Notes: generated from the sequence alone by a model not told the origin. A DNA stretch of 64,000 bases from Burkholderia latens (GCF_001718795.1 NZ_CP013438.1:496001-560000), one strand, 5' to 3'; shown: positions 27,301-36,240, counted from the first letter of the stretch. Program-made: numbers and translations.

Positions 27301-28508
27301 GCGCCCGACTTGATCCCGCGCAGGTGTCGGAGGCTGTGCTGGCCCACTGCCGTCGGCACGCGTATGCCGGCCACGACCCGTTCGACGGGTTGAACAGCCG
27401 GCTGTTCAGATACACCGGGTTGTCGAAACTGCCGTTTGCCAGCATTGCGTGGCTGCAGTTGCACAAGCGCAGTCCGTTCAACTTCAGGCAGCTTCTCGGT
27501 GTTCCGAGAATGCGCAATCCCAAGGGCGTCGCCCTCATCGTGCTCGGTCTGCTCGAGCGCGAACGGCGCATCGGCGACGGGGCGAGTGTCGACGAGGCGC
27601 TCACGCTCGGCGACTGGCTGCTGCAGCAGCGCGTAGACCGCGAGCGCTGGCGCCATAGCGCGTGGGGCTATCACTTCGACTGGGCTGCCAGGGCATTCTT
27701 CGTGCCGGTCGGAACACCGAATGCGATCAGCACCTGCTATGTCGCGCGTGCGTTGTACGCGCTTGGCGACGTCACCGGTGAGGCGCGATTCATCGATGCG
27801 GCGGTCGATGCAGGTCATTTTCTCGATACGCTTTATGTGCCGCATCAAGGCTCGGGCTATTTCGCGTATATCCCGGGCGAATGCGCGTTCGTTCACAACG
27901 CCAATTTGTGGAGTGCGGCGTTCGTAGCCGAGACGGCAGTGCGGACCGGAGACGTGCCGATGCGAGAACGCGCGATCGCTGCCGCACGATTGACGGCCTC
28001 GATGCAACGACCGGACGGTGCGTGGGCGTACGGCTTGCGCAGCCATCACGGTTTTGTCGATGGATTCCATACCGGCTATAACCTCGAGGCGCTGCATCGG
28101 CTGCAGCGCGTCTGTCGAACCCGGGTGTTCGCCGAATCGATCGATCAGGGGCTCGCTTATTATCGACACGCGTTTTTTCTGGCCGATGGAACCGTCAAAT
28201 ATTACGACGACAGGATCTGGCCGCTCGATATGCACTCCGTTGCGCAGGCACTGATCACGTTGCTGACCGTCTCGACGTCGGACGTGGACTACGCGTTGGC
28301 CGTGCGCGTATTCGAGCGGGCGGTAGAGACGCTCTACATGCCGGACAAGGGCCGCTTCGTCTACCAGCGCAACGCCCGCTTCACGAACCGGGTCGATTAT
28401 TTGCGATGGACCCAGGCATGGGCGTTCTACGCGATCGAATTGCTCGCGAACCGCGTTCACGCCGAAGACGCAGCGCACACTTACCTTTCCGAACCGGAAG
28501 TCCTATGA
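27297..28508 (+). CDS. Uncharacterised helical (alpha/alpha-barrel-like) protein of EPS-A
   Basis: The 403-residue product has no signal peptide. It is made of repeated helical hairpins with aromatic/acidic loops (GYHFDWAARAFF, TCYVARALYAL, ANLWSAAFVAET, FVDGFHTGYNLEAL, IWPLDMHSVAQALITL). That pattern is typical of the six-hairpin glycosidase fold shared by unsaturated uronyl hydrolases, 2-epimerases and glucuronyl C5-epimerase tails. I cannot assign an activity. It is locked to its neighbours by ATGA overlaps on both sides (lyase-like gene before, WecG-type gene after), so it belongs to the polymer's biosynthesis or turnover. Confidence 0.7.
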   Translation: MSARLDPAQVSEAVLAHCRRHAYAGHDPFDGLNSRLFRYTGLSKLPFASIAWLQLHKRSPFNFRQLLGVPRMRNPKGVALIVLGLLERERRIGDGASVDEALTLGDWLLQQRVDRERWRHSAWGYHFDWAARAFFVPVGTPNAISTCYVARALYALGDVTGEARFIDAAVDAGHFLDTLYVPHQGSGYFAYIPGECAFVHNANLWSAAFVAETAVRTGDVPMRERAIAAARLTASMQRPDGAWAYGLRSHHGFVDGFHTGYNLEALHRLQRVCRTRVFAESIDQGLAYYRHAFFLADGTVKYYDDRIWPLDMHSVAQALITLLTVSTSDVDYALAVRVFERAVETLYMPDKGRFVYQRNARFTNRVDYLRWTQAWAFYAIELLANRVHAEDAAHTYLSEPEVL

Positions 28509-29272
28509 AACGCATCGAGTTGTTTGGTTGTCCGATGGACGTCGCGACCATGTCGGAGACAGTCGAACTGATCCGCAATCGCATTGCTCGCCGGCAGTTT
28601 ACCCAGCACGTGGTCGTCAACGTTGCCAAGCTGGTCAATATGCAGGCTGACCCGGACCTGGCCGGATCGGTGAAGGCGTGCGACATCATCAACATCGACG
28701 GCATGGGCGTGGTGTGGGGCGCGCGCGCGCTCGGCCACGCGGTGGACGAGCGCGTCGCCGGCATCGACCTGTTCGACCGGTTGCTGCGAATGGCGCAGGA
28801 TGACGCGTTGCCGGTCTTCATGCTTGGCGCAACCGATGCAGTTGTAACCGGGGCGGCGTTGGCGATCGAAAGAAAATATCCGTGCTTGAAGATCGCCGGG
28901 ATTCACCACGGATATTTCTGGGACGACGAGGAGGCAGTGGTATCCATGATCCGCGCGTCCGGTGCAAGGCTGCTTTTCGTCGCGATCACGTCACCGCGCA
29001 AGGAGAATTTCATCAATCGGTGGAGGGCGGAACTCGGCGTCGATTTTGTCATGGGGGTGGGCGGCACCTTCGATGTGGTCGCTGGCAAAGTTCGACGTGC
29101 GCCAATCTGGATGCAGAACGCGGGTCTCGAATGGCTGTTTCGGGTGCTTCAGGAGCCGAAACGGATGTGGAGACGTTACTGGACGACGAACAGCCGATTC
29201 GCGTGGATGCTCGTGCGCGCGCGATTCGGGGCACGGCCGCGCGGCATGCCGACGGGGCGTACCGGCCACTGA
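28505..29272 (+). CDS. WecG/TagA/CpsF-family glycosyltransferase (GT26)
   Basis: A 255-residue enzyme with the family blocks VVVNVAKLVNMQADPDL, CDIINIDGMGVVWGAR, FMLGATDAVV, ITSPRKENFI and VGGTFDVVAGKVRRAPIWMQ, each separated by variable loops. WecG adds ManNAcA and TagA adds ManNAc to lipid-linked GlcNAc. Because wecB and wecC sit upstream in the same operon, transfer of a ManNAc-type sugar is the best guess. In contrast to the classic systems the priming enzyme here is WcaJ-like, not WecA. ATG 28505 overlaps the preceding stop. Last gene of EPS-A. Confidence 0.9.
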   Translation: MKRIELFGCPMDVATMSETVELIRNRIARRQFTQHVVVNVAKLVNMQADPDLAGSVKACDIINIDGMGVVWGARALGHAVDERVAGIDLFDRLLRMAQDDALPVFMLGATDAVVTGAALAIERKYPCLKIAGIHHGYFWDDEEAVVSMIRASGARLLFVAITSPRKENFINRWRAELGVDFVMGVGGTFDVVAGKVRRAPIWMQNAGLEWLFRVLQEPKRMWRRYWTTNSRFAWMLVRARFGARPRGMPTGRTGH

Positions 29273-29290
29273 ACCGTGCACGGGCATTCC

Positions 29291-29320
29291 AGGCGGCGGC
29301 CACGGAGCCGCCGCCTTTCC
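29291..29320 (+). terminator. Terminator-like hairpin after EPS-A
   Basis: AGGCGGCGGC (29291-29300) pairs exactly with GCCGCCGCCT (29307-29316) around a 6-nt loop, followed only by TTCC. A strong stem with a poor T-run, 19 nt after the last EPS-A stop. TACAAT at 29322-29327 right after it could be a -10 box for mntH. Confidence 0.5.
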
Positions 29321-29355
29321 GTACAATCGGGGCATTATCGACGGCGTTCCACCCC

Positions 29356-30672
29356 ATGCCCCTCCTCCCCACCACCGCCACCGCCCCTTTCTGCCCGTCG
29401 GAAGTAAAGGGCAGCATCACGATCGACGCCGGCGCGTCGCGCTGGATGAAGCTCAAGCGCTTCTTCGGCCCGGGCCTGCTGGTTGCGATCGGCTACATGG
29501 ATCCCGGCAACTGGGCGACCGACATCCAGGCCGGCTCGCAGTTCGGCTATTCGCTGCTGTGGGTCGTCGCGTTCTCGAGCGTCGCCGCGATCTTCCTGCA
29601 GATGCTCGCCGCGCGGCTCGGCCTCGTGGCCGGCAAGGACCTCGCGCAGGCCAGCTACGACCGCTACGGTCCGTTCGGGCGCGTGTTGCAGTGGGTTACC
29701 GCCGAAGTGTCGATCATCGCGTGCGACATCGCCGAAGTGCTCGGCTGCGCGCTCGCGTTCAAGCTGCTGCTCGGCGTGCCGCTCGCATGGGGCATCGTGC
29801 TCACCGCGCTCGACACGGTGATCGTGCTCGGTCTGCAGGGCAAGGGCGTCCGGCAAATCGAGGCGATCGTGCTCGGGCTGATCGCGACGATGGCGTTCTG
29901 CTTCGTCGCACAGGTCGCGATCACGCCGCCCGACTGGCATGCGGTCGCGACCGGGCTCGTGCCCGGAGATCCCGGCCACGACCGCAAGGACGCGATCGTG
30001 CTCGCGCTCGGCATCGTCGGCGCGACGATCATGCCGCACAACCTGTATCTGCATTCGTCGGTCGTGCAGACGCGCCACGTGGTCGGCGGCGCACGCGGCC
30101 TGATCCGCGACACGCTCGCGCTGGTGCGCATCGATACCTGCGTGTCGCTGTTCGTCGCGATGCTCGTCAACGCGGCGATCCTGATCGTCGCAGGCGCCGC
30201 GTTCCATGCGACCGGGCAGCACAACGTGACCGACATCGAGCAGGCCTACCGGTTGATCACGCCGATCGCCGGCGGCGCGGCCGCGCTGCTGTTCGGCATC
30301 GCGCTGCTCGCGTCCGGGCAGAGTTCGACGCTGACGGGCACGATCGCCGGCCAGGTGATCATGGACGGCTTCCTCCATACGAAGATCCCGTGCTACCAGC
30401 GCCGGCTGATCACGCGCGGGCTCGCGCTGGTGCCGGCGCTGATCGGCGTGCTGTGGCTCGGCGAAAACTCGGTCGGGCAACTGCTCGTGTGGAGTCAGGT
30501 GCTGCTGAGCCTGCAACTGCCGTTCGCGATGTGGCCGCTGATCAGATCGGTCAGCGATCGCAACACGATGGGCGAGCATGCGATCGGCCGCAAAATGCAG
30601 ATCGCCGCGTGGGCGCTGTTCGTCGTCATCACGGGTACGAACCTGCTGCTGATTACGGGTGTCGCGGGCTGA
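29356..30672 (+). CDS. mntH: NRAMP-type manganese/proton symporter
   Basis: A 438-residue membrane protein with the two metal-binding signatures of NRAMP: DPGN in helix 1 (YMDPGNWATD) and MPHNLYLHSS in helix 6. It imports Mn2+ (and Fe2+) with protons. ATG 29356 gives a 30-residue cytoplasmic N-terminus before the first helix; an upstream in-frame start would lie in the EPS-A gene. No clear ribosome site precedes it, and no MntR or Fur box was recognised. Confidence 0.93.
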   Translation: MPLLPTTATAPFCPSEVKGSITIDAGASRWMKLKRFFGPGLLVAIGYMDPGNWATDIQAGSQFGYSLLWVVAFSSVAAIFLQMLAARLGLVAGKDLAQASYDRYGPFGRVLQWVTAEVSIIACDIAEVLGCALAFKLLLGVPLAWGIVLTALDTVIVLGLQGKGVRQIEAIVLGLIATMAFCFVAQVAITPPDWHAVATGLVPGDPGHDRKDAIVLALGIVGATIMPHNLYLHSSVVQTRHVVGGARGLIRDTLALVRIDTCVSLFVAMLVNAAILIVAGAAFHATGQHNVTDIEQAYRLITPIAGGAAALLFGIALLASGQSSTLTGTIAGQVIMDGFLHTKIPCYQRRLITRGLALVPALIGVLWLGENSVGQLLVWSQVLLSLQLPFAMWPLIRSVSDRNTMGEHAIGRKMQIAAWALFVVITGTNLLLITGVAG

Positions 30673-30753
30673 TACAGCCTGTCACAGGCTGAAACAGGCG
30701 CCGGGCCGGCTTGCGTTAAACTGCGGCCTTTCTCCGGCCGTTCGAAGTCCGTC

Positions 30754-31341
30754 ATGTGGAGTGAAATCAGCAACATCGGTGATGCCGCACTGACCCTGCC
30801 GGTCGCGCTCACCTGCGCGGTCTGGCTCGCGCTGTCGAACTGGCGGCTCGCGTTGCGTTGGGTCGTGCTGCTCGCGGCCGGCATGAGCCTGGTCGGCGCG
30901 ACCAAGATTCTCTATGCGGGCTGCGGGATCGAACTCCCGCAGTTCGACTTCCGTGTGATCAGCGGCCACACGATGATGTCGACGTCCGTATGGACCGTCG
31001 CGCTGTCGATGATGTGGCAGGCGTTTCGCCCCGGCAACGCGCCCGGCGCGCTGGCCGGCCTCGCCGTCGGGGCGGTAACGGCCGTCGCGCGCGTGCTCGA
31101 CCATTCGCACACGACGCCCGAAGTCGTCGTCGGCTGGCTGCTTGGCGCTGCGGTCGCGCTGGCGTTTCTGCACGCGTACGCCCGGGTGCCGAAGCGACCG
31201 TTCGCGCCGCGGATCGCGGCCCTCTGTCTGCTGCTCGTGTCGGGCATCGCATACGGCCATCGTGCGCCGTTCCAGCAGATGATCGACACGCATTCTCCTC
31301 AGTTCTGCGCGTTCCTGCGCACGTCCGGCGACGGGTTCTGA
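30754..31341 (+). CDS. PAP2-family membrane phosphatase
   Basis: The 195-residue protein has about five membrane helices and the PAP2 signature parts SGHTMMST and RVLDHSHTTPEVVVGW (catalytic His residues). The first part, KX6RP, is not obvious. Members dephosphorylate phosphatidate or undecaprenyl pyrophosphate, the latter relevant to recycling the carrier used by the two EPS systems. It follows mntH by 81 bp on the same strand. Confidence 0.8.
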   Translation: MWSEISNIGDAALTLPVALTCAVWLALSNWRLALRWVVLLAAGMSLVGATKILYAGCGIELPQFDFRVISGHTMMSTSVWTVALSMMWQAFRPGNAPGALAGLAVGAVTAVARVLDHSHTTPEVVVGWLLGAAVALAFLHAYARVPKRPFAPRIAALCLLLVSGIAYGHRAPFQQMIDTHSPQFCAFLRTSGDGF

Positions 31342-31785
31342 CGCGCTTGCCCGAGGACTCAACGGAGCCATCGGCGCACCGGCCACGGCTGCGCCGTCGC
31401 CCGGCGGCCGTTCCCTGGTCTATTCCATTCGCTTCCTCGCCGGCGCCGGCGGGCGTTCGGCTAGCGTGGAGCCGGTATGCGCGTCGATCGATCGGGCGCG
31501 CTGCGCGGTCATGGCCAGCCGGTCTTGCGGTCTTCGGTTCACCGGTTCCGGCGTGGAAGTCATCAGAAGCGCCTATGACCGGGCATTACCAATATTCATT
31601 TCATCGATAGGTCGCATTCGCGTACGCTGGCGATCGTCCGGCGCTCGGAGCGGCTGGGCGCGGTTTGTCCGGCACGGCAACCCAGGCTCGTTATACTCGC
31701 GCAATCCGCGGCCGTCGGCCCGCGCACGGCAACCGCCGTTCCGGCACCGGTCCGCCTCGACGATCCACGAAAGGAGCAAGTTTCC
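31342..31785. other. Intergenic region without recognisable genes
   Basis: 444 bp between the PAP2 and SDR genes. I see no ORF with a credible ribosome site, no terminator with a T-run and no clear promoter. The last 20 bp hold the SDR ribosome site (AAAGGAG). Confidence 0.5.
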
Positions 31786-32574
31786 ATGACAGTCGTTTCC
31801 CCGCGTCTCGCGGGCAAGTGCGCGTACATCACGGGCGCCGCCGGCGGCCTCGGCCGCGCGATCGCGCGCAGGATGGTCGAGCAGGGCGCGCGCGTGTTCC
31901 TGACCGACGTCGCCGACGCGGCAGTGCTCGACGCGTTCGCTGAGGAACTCAATGCGGGGCACGCAGTGCCGGTCGCGTTCGCGGCCACGCAGGACGTGCG
32001 TGACGAAGCGCGCTGGCAGGCGCTGCTCGCGCAGGCGGTCGATGCAATGGGCGGGCTGTCGGTGCTCGTCAACAACGCGGGTGTCGGGTCGATCGGCTCG
32101 CCCGCGCAGATCGAGCTGGACGAGTGGCGGCGCGTGATGGCGATCAACGTCGAAAGCATCGTGCTCGGCTGCAAGCATGCGCTGTCGTATCTGGCCGAGA
32201 GCCATCCCGCATCGATCATCAACATCTCGTCGGTGGCCGCGTTCAAGGTCGAGCCGGACTTCACCGCTTACAACGCGTCGAAGGCGGCGGTGGCGTCGCT
32301 GACGAAGTCGGTCGCGATCGACTGCGCGCGCCGCGAGCTGGATGTGCGCTGCAACTCGATCCACCCGGCGTTCATTCGCACAGGGATCGTCGAGCCGCTG
32401 TTCCAGTCGCTTGGCGAACGCGACGCGACACGCAAGCTCGCGCGCGGCATTCCGCTGCGCCGGCTCGGCGATCCGGACGACGTCGCGTATGCGGCCGTCT
32501 ACCTGGCATCCGACGAGAGCCGCTTCGTGACGGCCGCCGAACTCGTGATCGACGGCGGCATGTGCGCGGTCTGA
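31786..32574 (+). CDS. Short-chain dehydrogenase/reductase
   Basis: A classical SDR of 262 residues: cofactor loop TGAAGGLG, Asp in FLTDVAD suggesting NAD preference, NNAG, catalytic Ser in NISSVAAF and the YNASK active site, then the DGGMCAV end. The substrate is unknown; the closest pattern is of 3-hydroxyacyl or 3-alpha/beta-hydroxysteroid dehydrogenases. It is followed 35 bp later by an MDR reductase, likely one transcript. Confidence 0.9.
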   Translation: MTVVSPRLAGKCAYITGAAGGLGRAIARRMVEQGARVFLTDVADAAVLDAFAEELNAGHAVPVAFAATQDVRDEARWQALLAQAVDAMGGLSVLVNNAGVGSIGSPAQIELDEWRRVMAINVESIVLGCKHALSYLAESHPASIINISSVAAFKVEPDFTAYNASKAAVASLTKSVAIDCARRELDVRCNSIHPAFIRTGIVEPLFQSLGERDATRKLARGIPLRRLGDPDDVAYAAVYLASDESRFVTAAELVIDGGMCAV

Positions 32575-32608
32575 CGCGCAGCGAACCCAACTACCGGAGG
32601 AGAACATC

Positions 32609-33625
32609 GTGGCGACACCCATGAACCGCCAACTGCTGTTGAAGACGCGCCCCGAAGGGCGGGTCGGCCGCGAACATTTTTCATTGGTCGAAACGCCGGT
32701 GCCGGCGCTCGCCGACGGCGAAGTGCTCGTCCGCGTGCTGTATCTGTCGATGGATCCGACCAATCGCGTGTGGATGAGCGACGTGCCGCAATACCTGCCG
32801 CCCGTCGCGATCGGCGAGGTGATGCGCGCGCTCGGCATCGGGCGCGTGGTCGCGTCGCGCCACGCGGATTTCGCCGAAGGCGATCTCGTGCAGGGGCTCG
32901 TCGGCTGGCAGGATTACGCGGTGGTGCCGGCCGAGCAGGCCGCACAGCTCGTGAAGCTGCCCGCGCAGTCGGGCCTGCCGCTGCCGACGATGCTCGGCGC
33001 GTGCGGGATGAGCGGGCTGACCGCGTACTACGGGCTGACCGACATCGCGCCGGTGCAGCCGGGCGAGACGCTCGTCGTGTCGGCGGCGGCGGGATCGGTC
33101 GGCTCGATTGCCGGCCAGATCGGCAAGATTCACGGCGCGCGCGTGGTGGGCATCGCAGGCGGCGCGGACAAGTGCCGCTACCTGACGGAGACGCTCGGCT
33201 TCGACGCGGCCGTCGACTACAAGGCTGCCGATTTCCGTGAGCAACTGAAGGCGGCGACGCCGGACGGCGTGCACGTGAACTTCGAAAACGTCGGCGGCGA
33301 GGTGATGCGCGCGGTGTTGTCACGGATGGTGATCGGCGGGCGTGTCGCGCTGTGCGGCGTGATCTCGAACTACAACAGCGGCCGCGCGGCGGACGACGTC
33401 GGCGTGCTGATCTCGAAGCGGATCACGATGCGCGGCTTCCTGATCCTCGACTATCGCAAGAGCCGCGAAGCGGTGCAGACGCTTGCCGGCTGGCTGCGCG
33501 ACGGCCGGCTCAAGGCCGAGGAAACGGTTGCCGACGGGCTCGAGAACGCCCCCGACGTGCTCAATCGGCTGTTCGACGGCGATCATCGCGGCAAGCTTGT
33601 GCTGCGCGTCGATCCGCAAGCTTGA
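32609..33625 (+). CDS. NADP-dependent medium-chain reductase (CurA/leukotriene B4 dehydrogenase-like)
   Basis: The 338-residue protein has an N-terminal GroES-like domain (LVRVLYLSMDPTNRVWM) and a Rossmann domain (VVSAAAGSVGSIAGQIGK). It lacks the zinc ligands of alcohol dehydrogenases and matches the zinc-free double-bond reductase branch (NFENVGGEVMRAVL, VALCGVISNYN). GTG 32609 has GGAGGAG at the right distance; ATG 32621 is an alternative. Pairs with the SDR upstream, suggesting a small carbonyl/enone catabolic unit. Confidence 0.9.
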   Translation: MATPMNRQLLLKTRPEGRVGREHFSLVETPVPALADGEVLVRVLYLSMDPTNRVWMSDVPQYLPPVAIGEVMRALGIGRVVASRHADFAEGDLVQGLVGWQDYAVVPAEQAAQLVKLPAQSGLPLPTMLGACGMSGLTAYYGLTDIAPVQPGETLVVSAAAGSVGSIAGQIGKIHGARVVGIAGGADKCRYLTETLGFDAAVDYKAADFREQLKAATPDGVHVNFENVGGEVMRAVLSRMVIGGRVALCGVISNYNSGRAADDVGVLISKRITMRGFLILDYRKSREAVQTLAGWLRDGRLKAEETVADGLENAPDVLNRLFDGDHRGKLVLRVDPQA

Positions 33626-33726
33626 GCGCACGCGTACTCCTGCGTTGAGTTCGAACCAGCGGGCATCGATTTAGGATTCGTCCCATATCTTGTTCCGAGC
33701 GGTCTCCTTAAATTTATTACCGGCAA

Positions 33727-33764
33727 ACGGCGGCGTGACCTGCGCGTCACGCCGCCGTTTTTTT
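33727..33764 (+). terminator. Rho-independent terminator
   Basis: A perfect 13-bp stem (33727-33739 with 33746-33758), a 6-nt loop and a run of seven T. It closes the SDR/MDR unit and lies 25 bp before the next small gene. Confidence 0.93.
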
Positions 33765-33788
33765 GCGCGGCAAAAACGGAGGCTCCAC

Positions 33789-34289
33789 ATGCGAACGAAG
33801 GCAGGGCAGGCGGCATCGACCGCGGTGCGCGCGCGAACGATGCGGCGCGTCGGCGGCAAGCTGCGGGCAGTCGCGACCGGAATGGGCGCGGCGTGCGCGA
33901 TGGCCGCTGCCGGTGCGGCCGAGCGCGGGAATGCGGATGGCATCGTCCGGTTTACCGGTGCGCTCGTCGATCTGTACGACGTGACGTTCGAAGCGCCGTC
34001 GAGCGACGTAGTCGAAGGTGCGACCGCGACGCTGCGCTTCGACGCGCACGGCCGCGGGCTGCCGGGCGTGGAGGTGGCGCTCGTGCGGCCGGACGGCCGA
34101 CCGTTGCGGCGCAGTGGGGTGATCCGCGCGACGTGGCGCGACGCACGAAGCGATCGGAGCGTGTGGCTGGCACTGGACCGCACACATCGTGTCGGTCCCG
34201 ATGGCGGCGTGTTGACGGTGGCCGGGCCGGCGCCGGAAAGCGAGACGGGCGCCGTGGCGCCCGTCGTGATCAGAATCCGTCATCCGTAA
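33789..34289 (+). CDS. Exported hypothetical protein
   Basis: Not recognised with confidence. The 166-residue product has a long basic N-terminus followed by an Ala-rich hydrophobic stretch (GMGAACAMAAAGAAER), consistent with a signal peptide cleaved near residue 46. The mature part is about 120 residues and beta-rich (GIVRFTGALVDLYDVTF, TATLRFDAHG), vaguely like a fimbrial-subunit N-terminus but without a cysteine pair. GGAGG precedes ATG 33789. It stands alone, just after a strong terminator, so it needs its own promoter. Confidence 0.6.
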   Translation: MRTKAGQAASTAVRARTMRRVGGKLRAVATGMGAACAMAAAGAAERGNADGIVRFTGALVDLYDVTFEAPSSDVVEGATATLRFDAHGRGLPGVEVALVRPDGRPLRRSGVIRATWRDARSDRSVWLALDRTHRVGPDGGVLTVAGPAPESETGAVAPVVIRIRHP

Positions 34290-34324
34290 CACGGTCGCAC
34301 ACGATCATGTGCGGGCGCGCCGCG

Positions 34325-35377
34325 TCACTCGCCTTGTTCGGCGCGTGCGTAGATATCCCAGCTCGCCATGAACAATGCGGCGACGAGCGGCCCGATCACG
34401 AAGCCGTTGATGCCGAACAGCGCCATTCCGCCGAGCGTCGAGATCAGCACGACCCAGTCGGGCATCTTCGTGTCCTTGCCGACGAGGATCGGGCGCAGCA
34501 GGTTGTCGACGAGGCCGATCACGCCGACGCAGAACGCAACGAGAATCACGCATTTCCAGATCGACCCGGTCGCGAGAAAGTAGAGCGCGGCGGGCACCCA
34601 CACGAGGCTCGCGCCGATTGCCGGCAGCAGCGACAGGAACGCCATCAGCGCGCCCCACAGCACGACGCCCTCGATCCCGAGTATCCAGAAAATCAGCCCG
34701 CCGAGCGCGCCTTGCACGAGCGCGACCGCGATATTGCCCTTCACGGTTGCGCGCACAACCGTCGTGAACTTCGCGAGCAGCAGGTTCTTGTGCTCCTCGT
34801 CGAGCGGAATCGCGCGGCGCACGCGCCGGCCGATTTCGCCGCCGTCGCGCAGCAGAAAGAACACCATGTACAGCATCACGCCGAAGCTGACGACGAACTG
34901 GAACGTGTTCTGGCCGATGCTGAGCGCCTGCGCTGCCGCGAACTGGCTGATCTGCGCGGCGCCGTCGGTCAGCTTTTTCTGGATGCCGGGGACGTTGGAC
35001 AGCCCGTACTTCTGCAGCAGGTGCTGGATCGACGTCGGCAGCGCGTGAAAGATGTCGTGGACGTATTGCGAATAATTCGGCGGTGCGTCCTTGAGCTGCT
35101 GGTACACGTACGCGATTTCCTGCACGAGCGTCGCCATGACGAACACGAGCGGCAGGATCACGATCAGGATGATCAGCGACATCGTCACGAGCGCCGCCAG
35201 GTTGCGCCGCTTGCCGAAGCGTGCGGCGAGCCAGCGTTGCACCGGCTGGAACAGGATCGCGAGAATGGTGCCCCAGAACACGGCTCCGGAGAACGGCGCG
35301 AGGATCCAGCACAGTCCGACGGTGACCGCGAACAACAGGAAATAGAAGAATTTTTGGTGATCGTGTCCGCTGTCCAT
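34325..35377 (-). CDS. AI-2E/PerM-family permease
   Basis: A 350-residue membrane protein with about eight helices in the 3-plus-5 arrangement of the family and the conserved LLPAIGASLVWVPAALYFL and ILVGKDTKMPDWVVLIS, then GGMALFGINGFVIGPL blocks. Proposed roles in the family include autoinducer export and sodium/proton antiport; the substrate here is unknown. It converges on the small exported protein gene with a 35-bp gap. Confidence 0.88.
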   Translation of the reverse strand: MDSGHDHQKFFYFLLFAVTVGLCWILAPFSGAVFWGTILAILFQPVQRWLAARFGKRRNLAALVTMSLIILIVILPLVFVMATLVQEIAYVYQQLKDAPPNYSQYVHDIFHALPTSIQHLLQKYGLSNVPGIQKKLTDGAAQISQFAAAQALSIGQNTFQFVVSFGVMLYMVFFLLRDGGEIGRRVRRAIPLDEEHKNLLLAKFTTVVRATVKGNIAVALVQGALGGLIFWILGIEGVVLWGALMAFLSLLPAIGASLVWVPAALYFLATGSIWKCVILVAFCVGVIGLVDNLLRPILVGKDTKMPDWVVLISTLGGMALFGINGFVIGPLVAALFMASWDIYARAEQGE

Positions 35378-35545
35378 GGAAGGTTCGCGCAGATTGTTGT
35401 CCGGTTTGATTGAATCTCGTTGCTACGGGCGCGATCGGCTCGCGAACGGCACGCATTCGCGGCGAAGCGCGCGGCGTGGCGGCCCGAACGGCAGTATGCC
35501 CGCAAAGGTGCCGCCATCATAGCCGCTGCGTGCGGCACATGCGAA

Positions 35546-35571
35546 AACGCCGCGGCCGGAGCCGCGGCGTT
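35546..35571 (-). terminator. Rho-independent terminator of the SYLF lipoprotein gene
   Basis: AACGCCGCGGC and GCCGCGGCGTT form an 11-bp stem with a 4-nt loop. Read on the minus strand it runs into TTTT, downstream of the lipoprotein stop at 35608. Confidence 0.82.
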
Positions 35572-35607
35572 GCCGGGACGCAGGCGCGGCAGTGCCGCGC
35601 ATGAGCG

Positions 35608-36192
35608 TCAGATGTTGAGCTTGGTGACCTTGGTGCCGTTCACCGACAGGTCGCCCATCAGGCCGGCATTGGTCAGCACCAGCACCTCGACCGGCGCGGT
35701 GGCCGTATTGGTGTCGACCGCGCCGTTCGCGCCGACCTTCACGACCGCGACCGACGCGTCGGCGCCTGCCGACCAGCCGTCGGACTTGCGGAACGTGTCG
35801 AGCGCGTCCTGCGTCATGAACAGGAACACGACCGCCTTCGACTGCGCGCCCGCCTGCAGGCCGACCGACAGCGACGACGTGTTGTAGTACCCGACGGTGC
35901 TGCCGCCGACGCGCAGCGCGCCGTTGCCGGATTGCGCGCCGACGATGAAGCCGGCCTGCAGCACGTTCGGGAACACCAGCACGCCGCGCGCCTTCGACAC
36001 GAGGTCACGCGAACCGGGCACCGTCGAATAGAGGCGCGACAGCGTCGCGTTTACGCTGGCGTCGATCGACTGCCGTTTCGATGCGCTGGCCGCCGCGGTG
36101 TCGGGCTTGTCGGGCGTGGTCGTGCAACCGGCAAGGGCGAGACTGCCGAGCATCACAGCTGCGGCGGCTTTCAGGGCGAGGGACTTCTGCAT
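35608..36192 (-). CDS. SYLF (Ysc84-like) domain lipoprotein
   Basis: The 194-residue product has a lipoprotein signal with lipobox LAGC (Cys23). After a short Thr/Ala/Ser linker comes a SYLF domain: RDLVSKARGVLVFPNVLQAGFIVG is broken by a turn, then GGSTVGYYNTSSLSVGLQAGAQS and VVFLFMTQDAL. SYLF proteins bind lipids; bacterial lipoprotein members are abundant envelope antigens in Burkholderia. It lies ahead of a DUF883 gene on the same strand. Confidence 0.88.
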   Translation of the reverse strand: MQKSLALKAAAAVMLGSLALAGCTTTPDKPDTAAASASKRQSIDASVNATLSRLYSTVPGSRDLVSKARGVLVFPNVLQAGFIVGAQSGNGALRVGGSTVGYYNTSSLSVGLQAGAQSKAVVFLFMTQDALDTFRKSDGWSAGADASVAVVKVGANGAVDTNTATAPVEVLVLTNAGLMGDLSVNGTKVTKLNI

Positions 36193-36240
36193 GGCGTTTC
36201 TCCTTCGTTGTCGGGTTGAGGACGAACCGGGTGAACCCGC

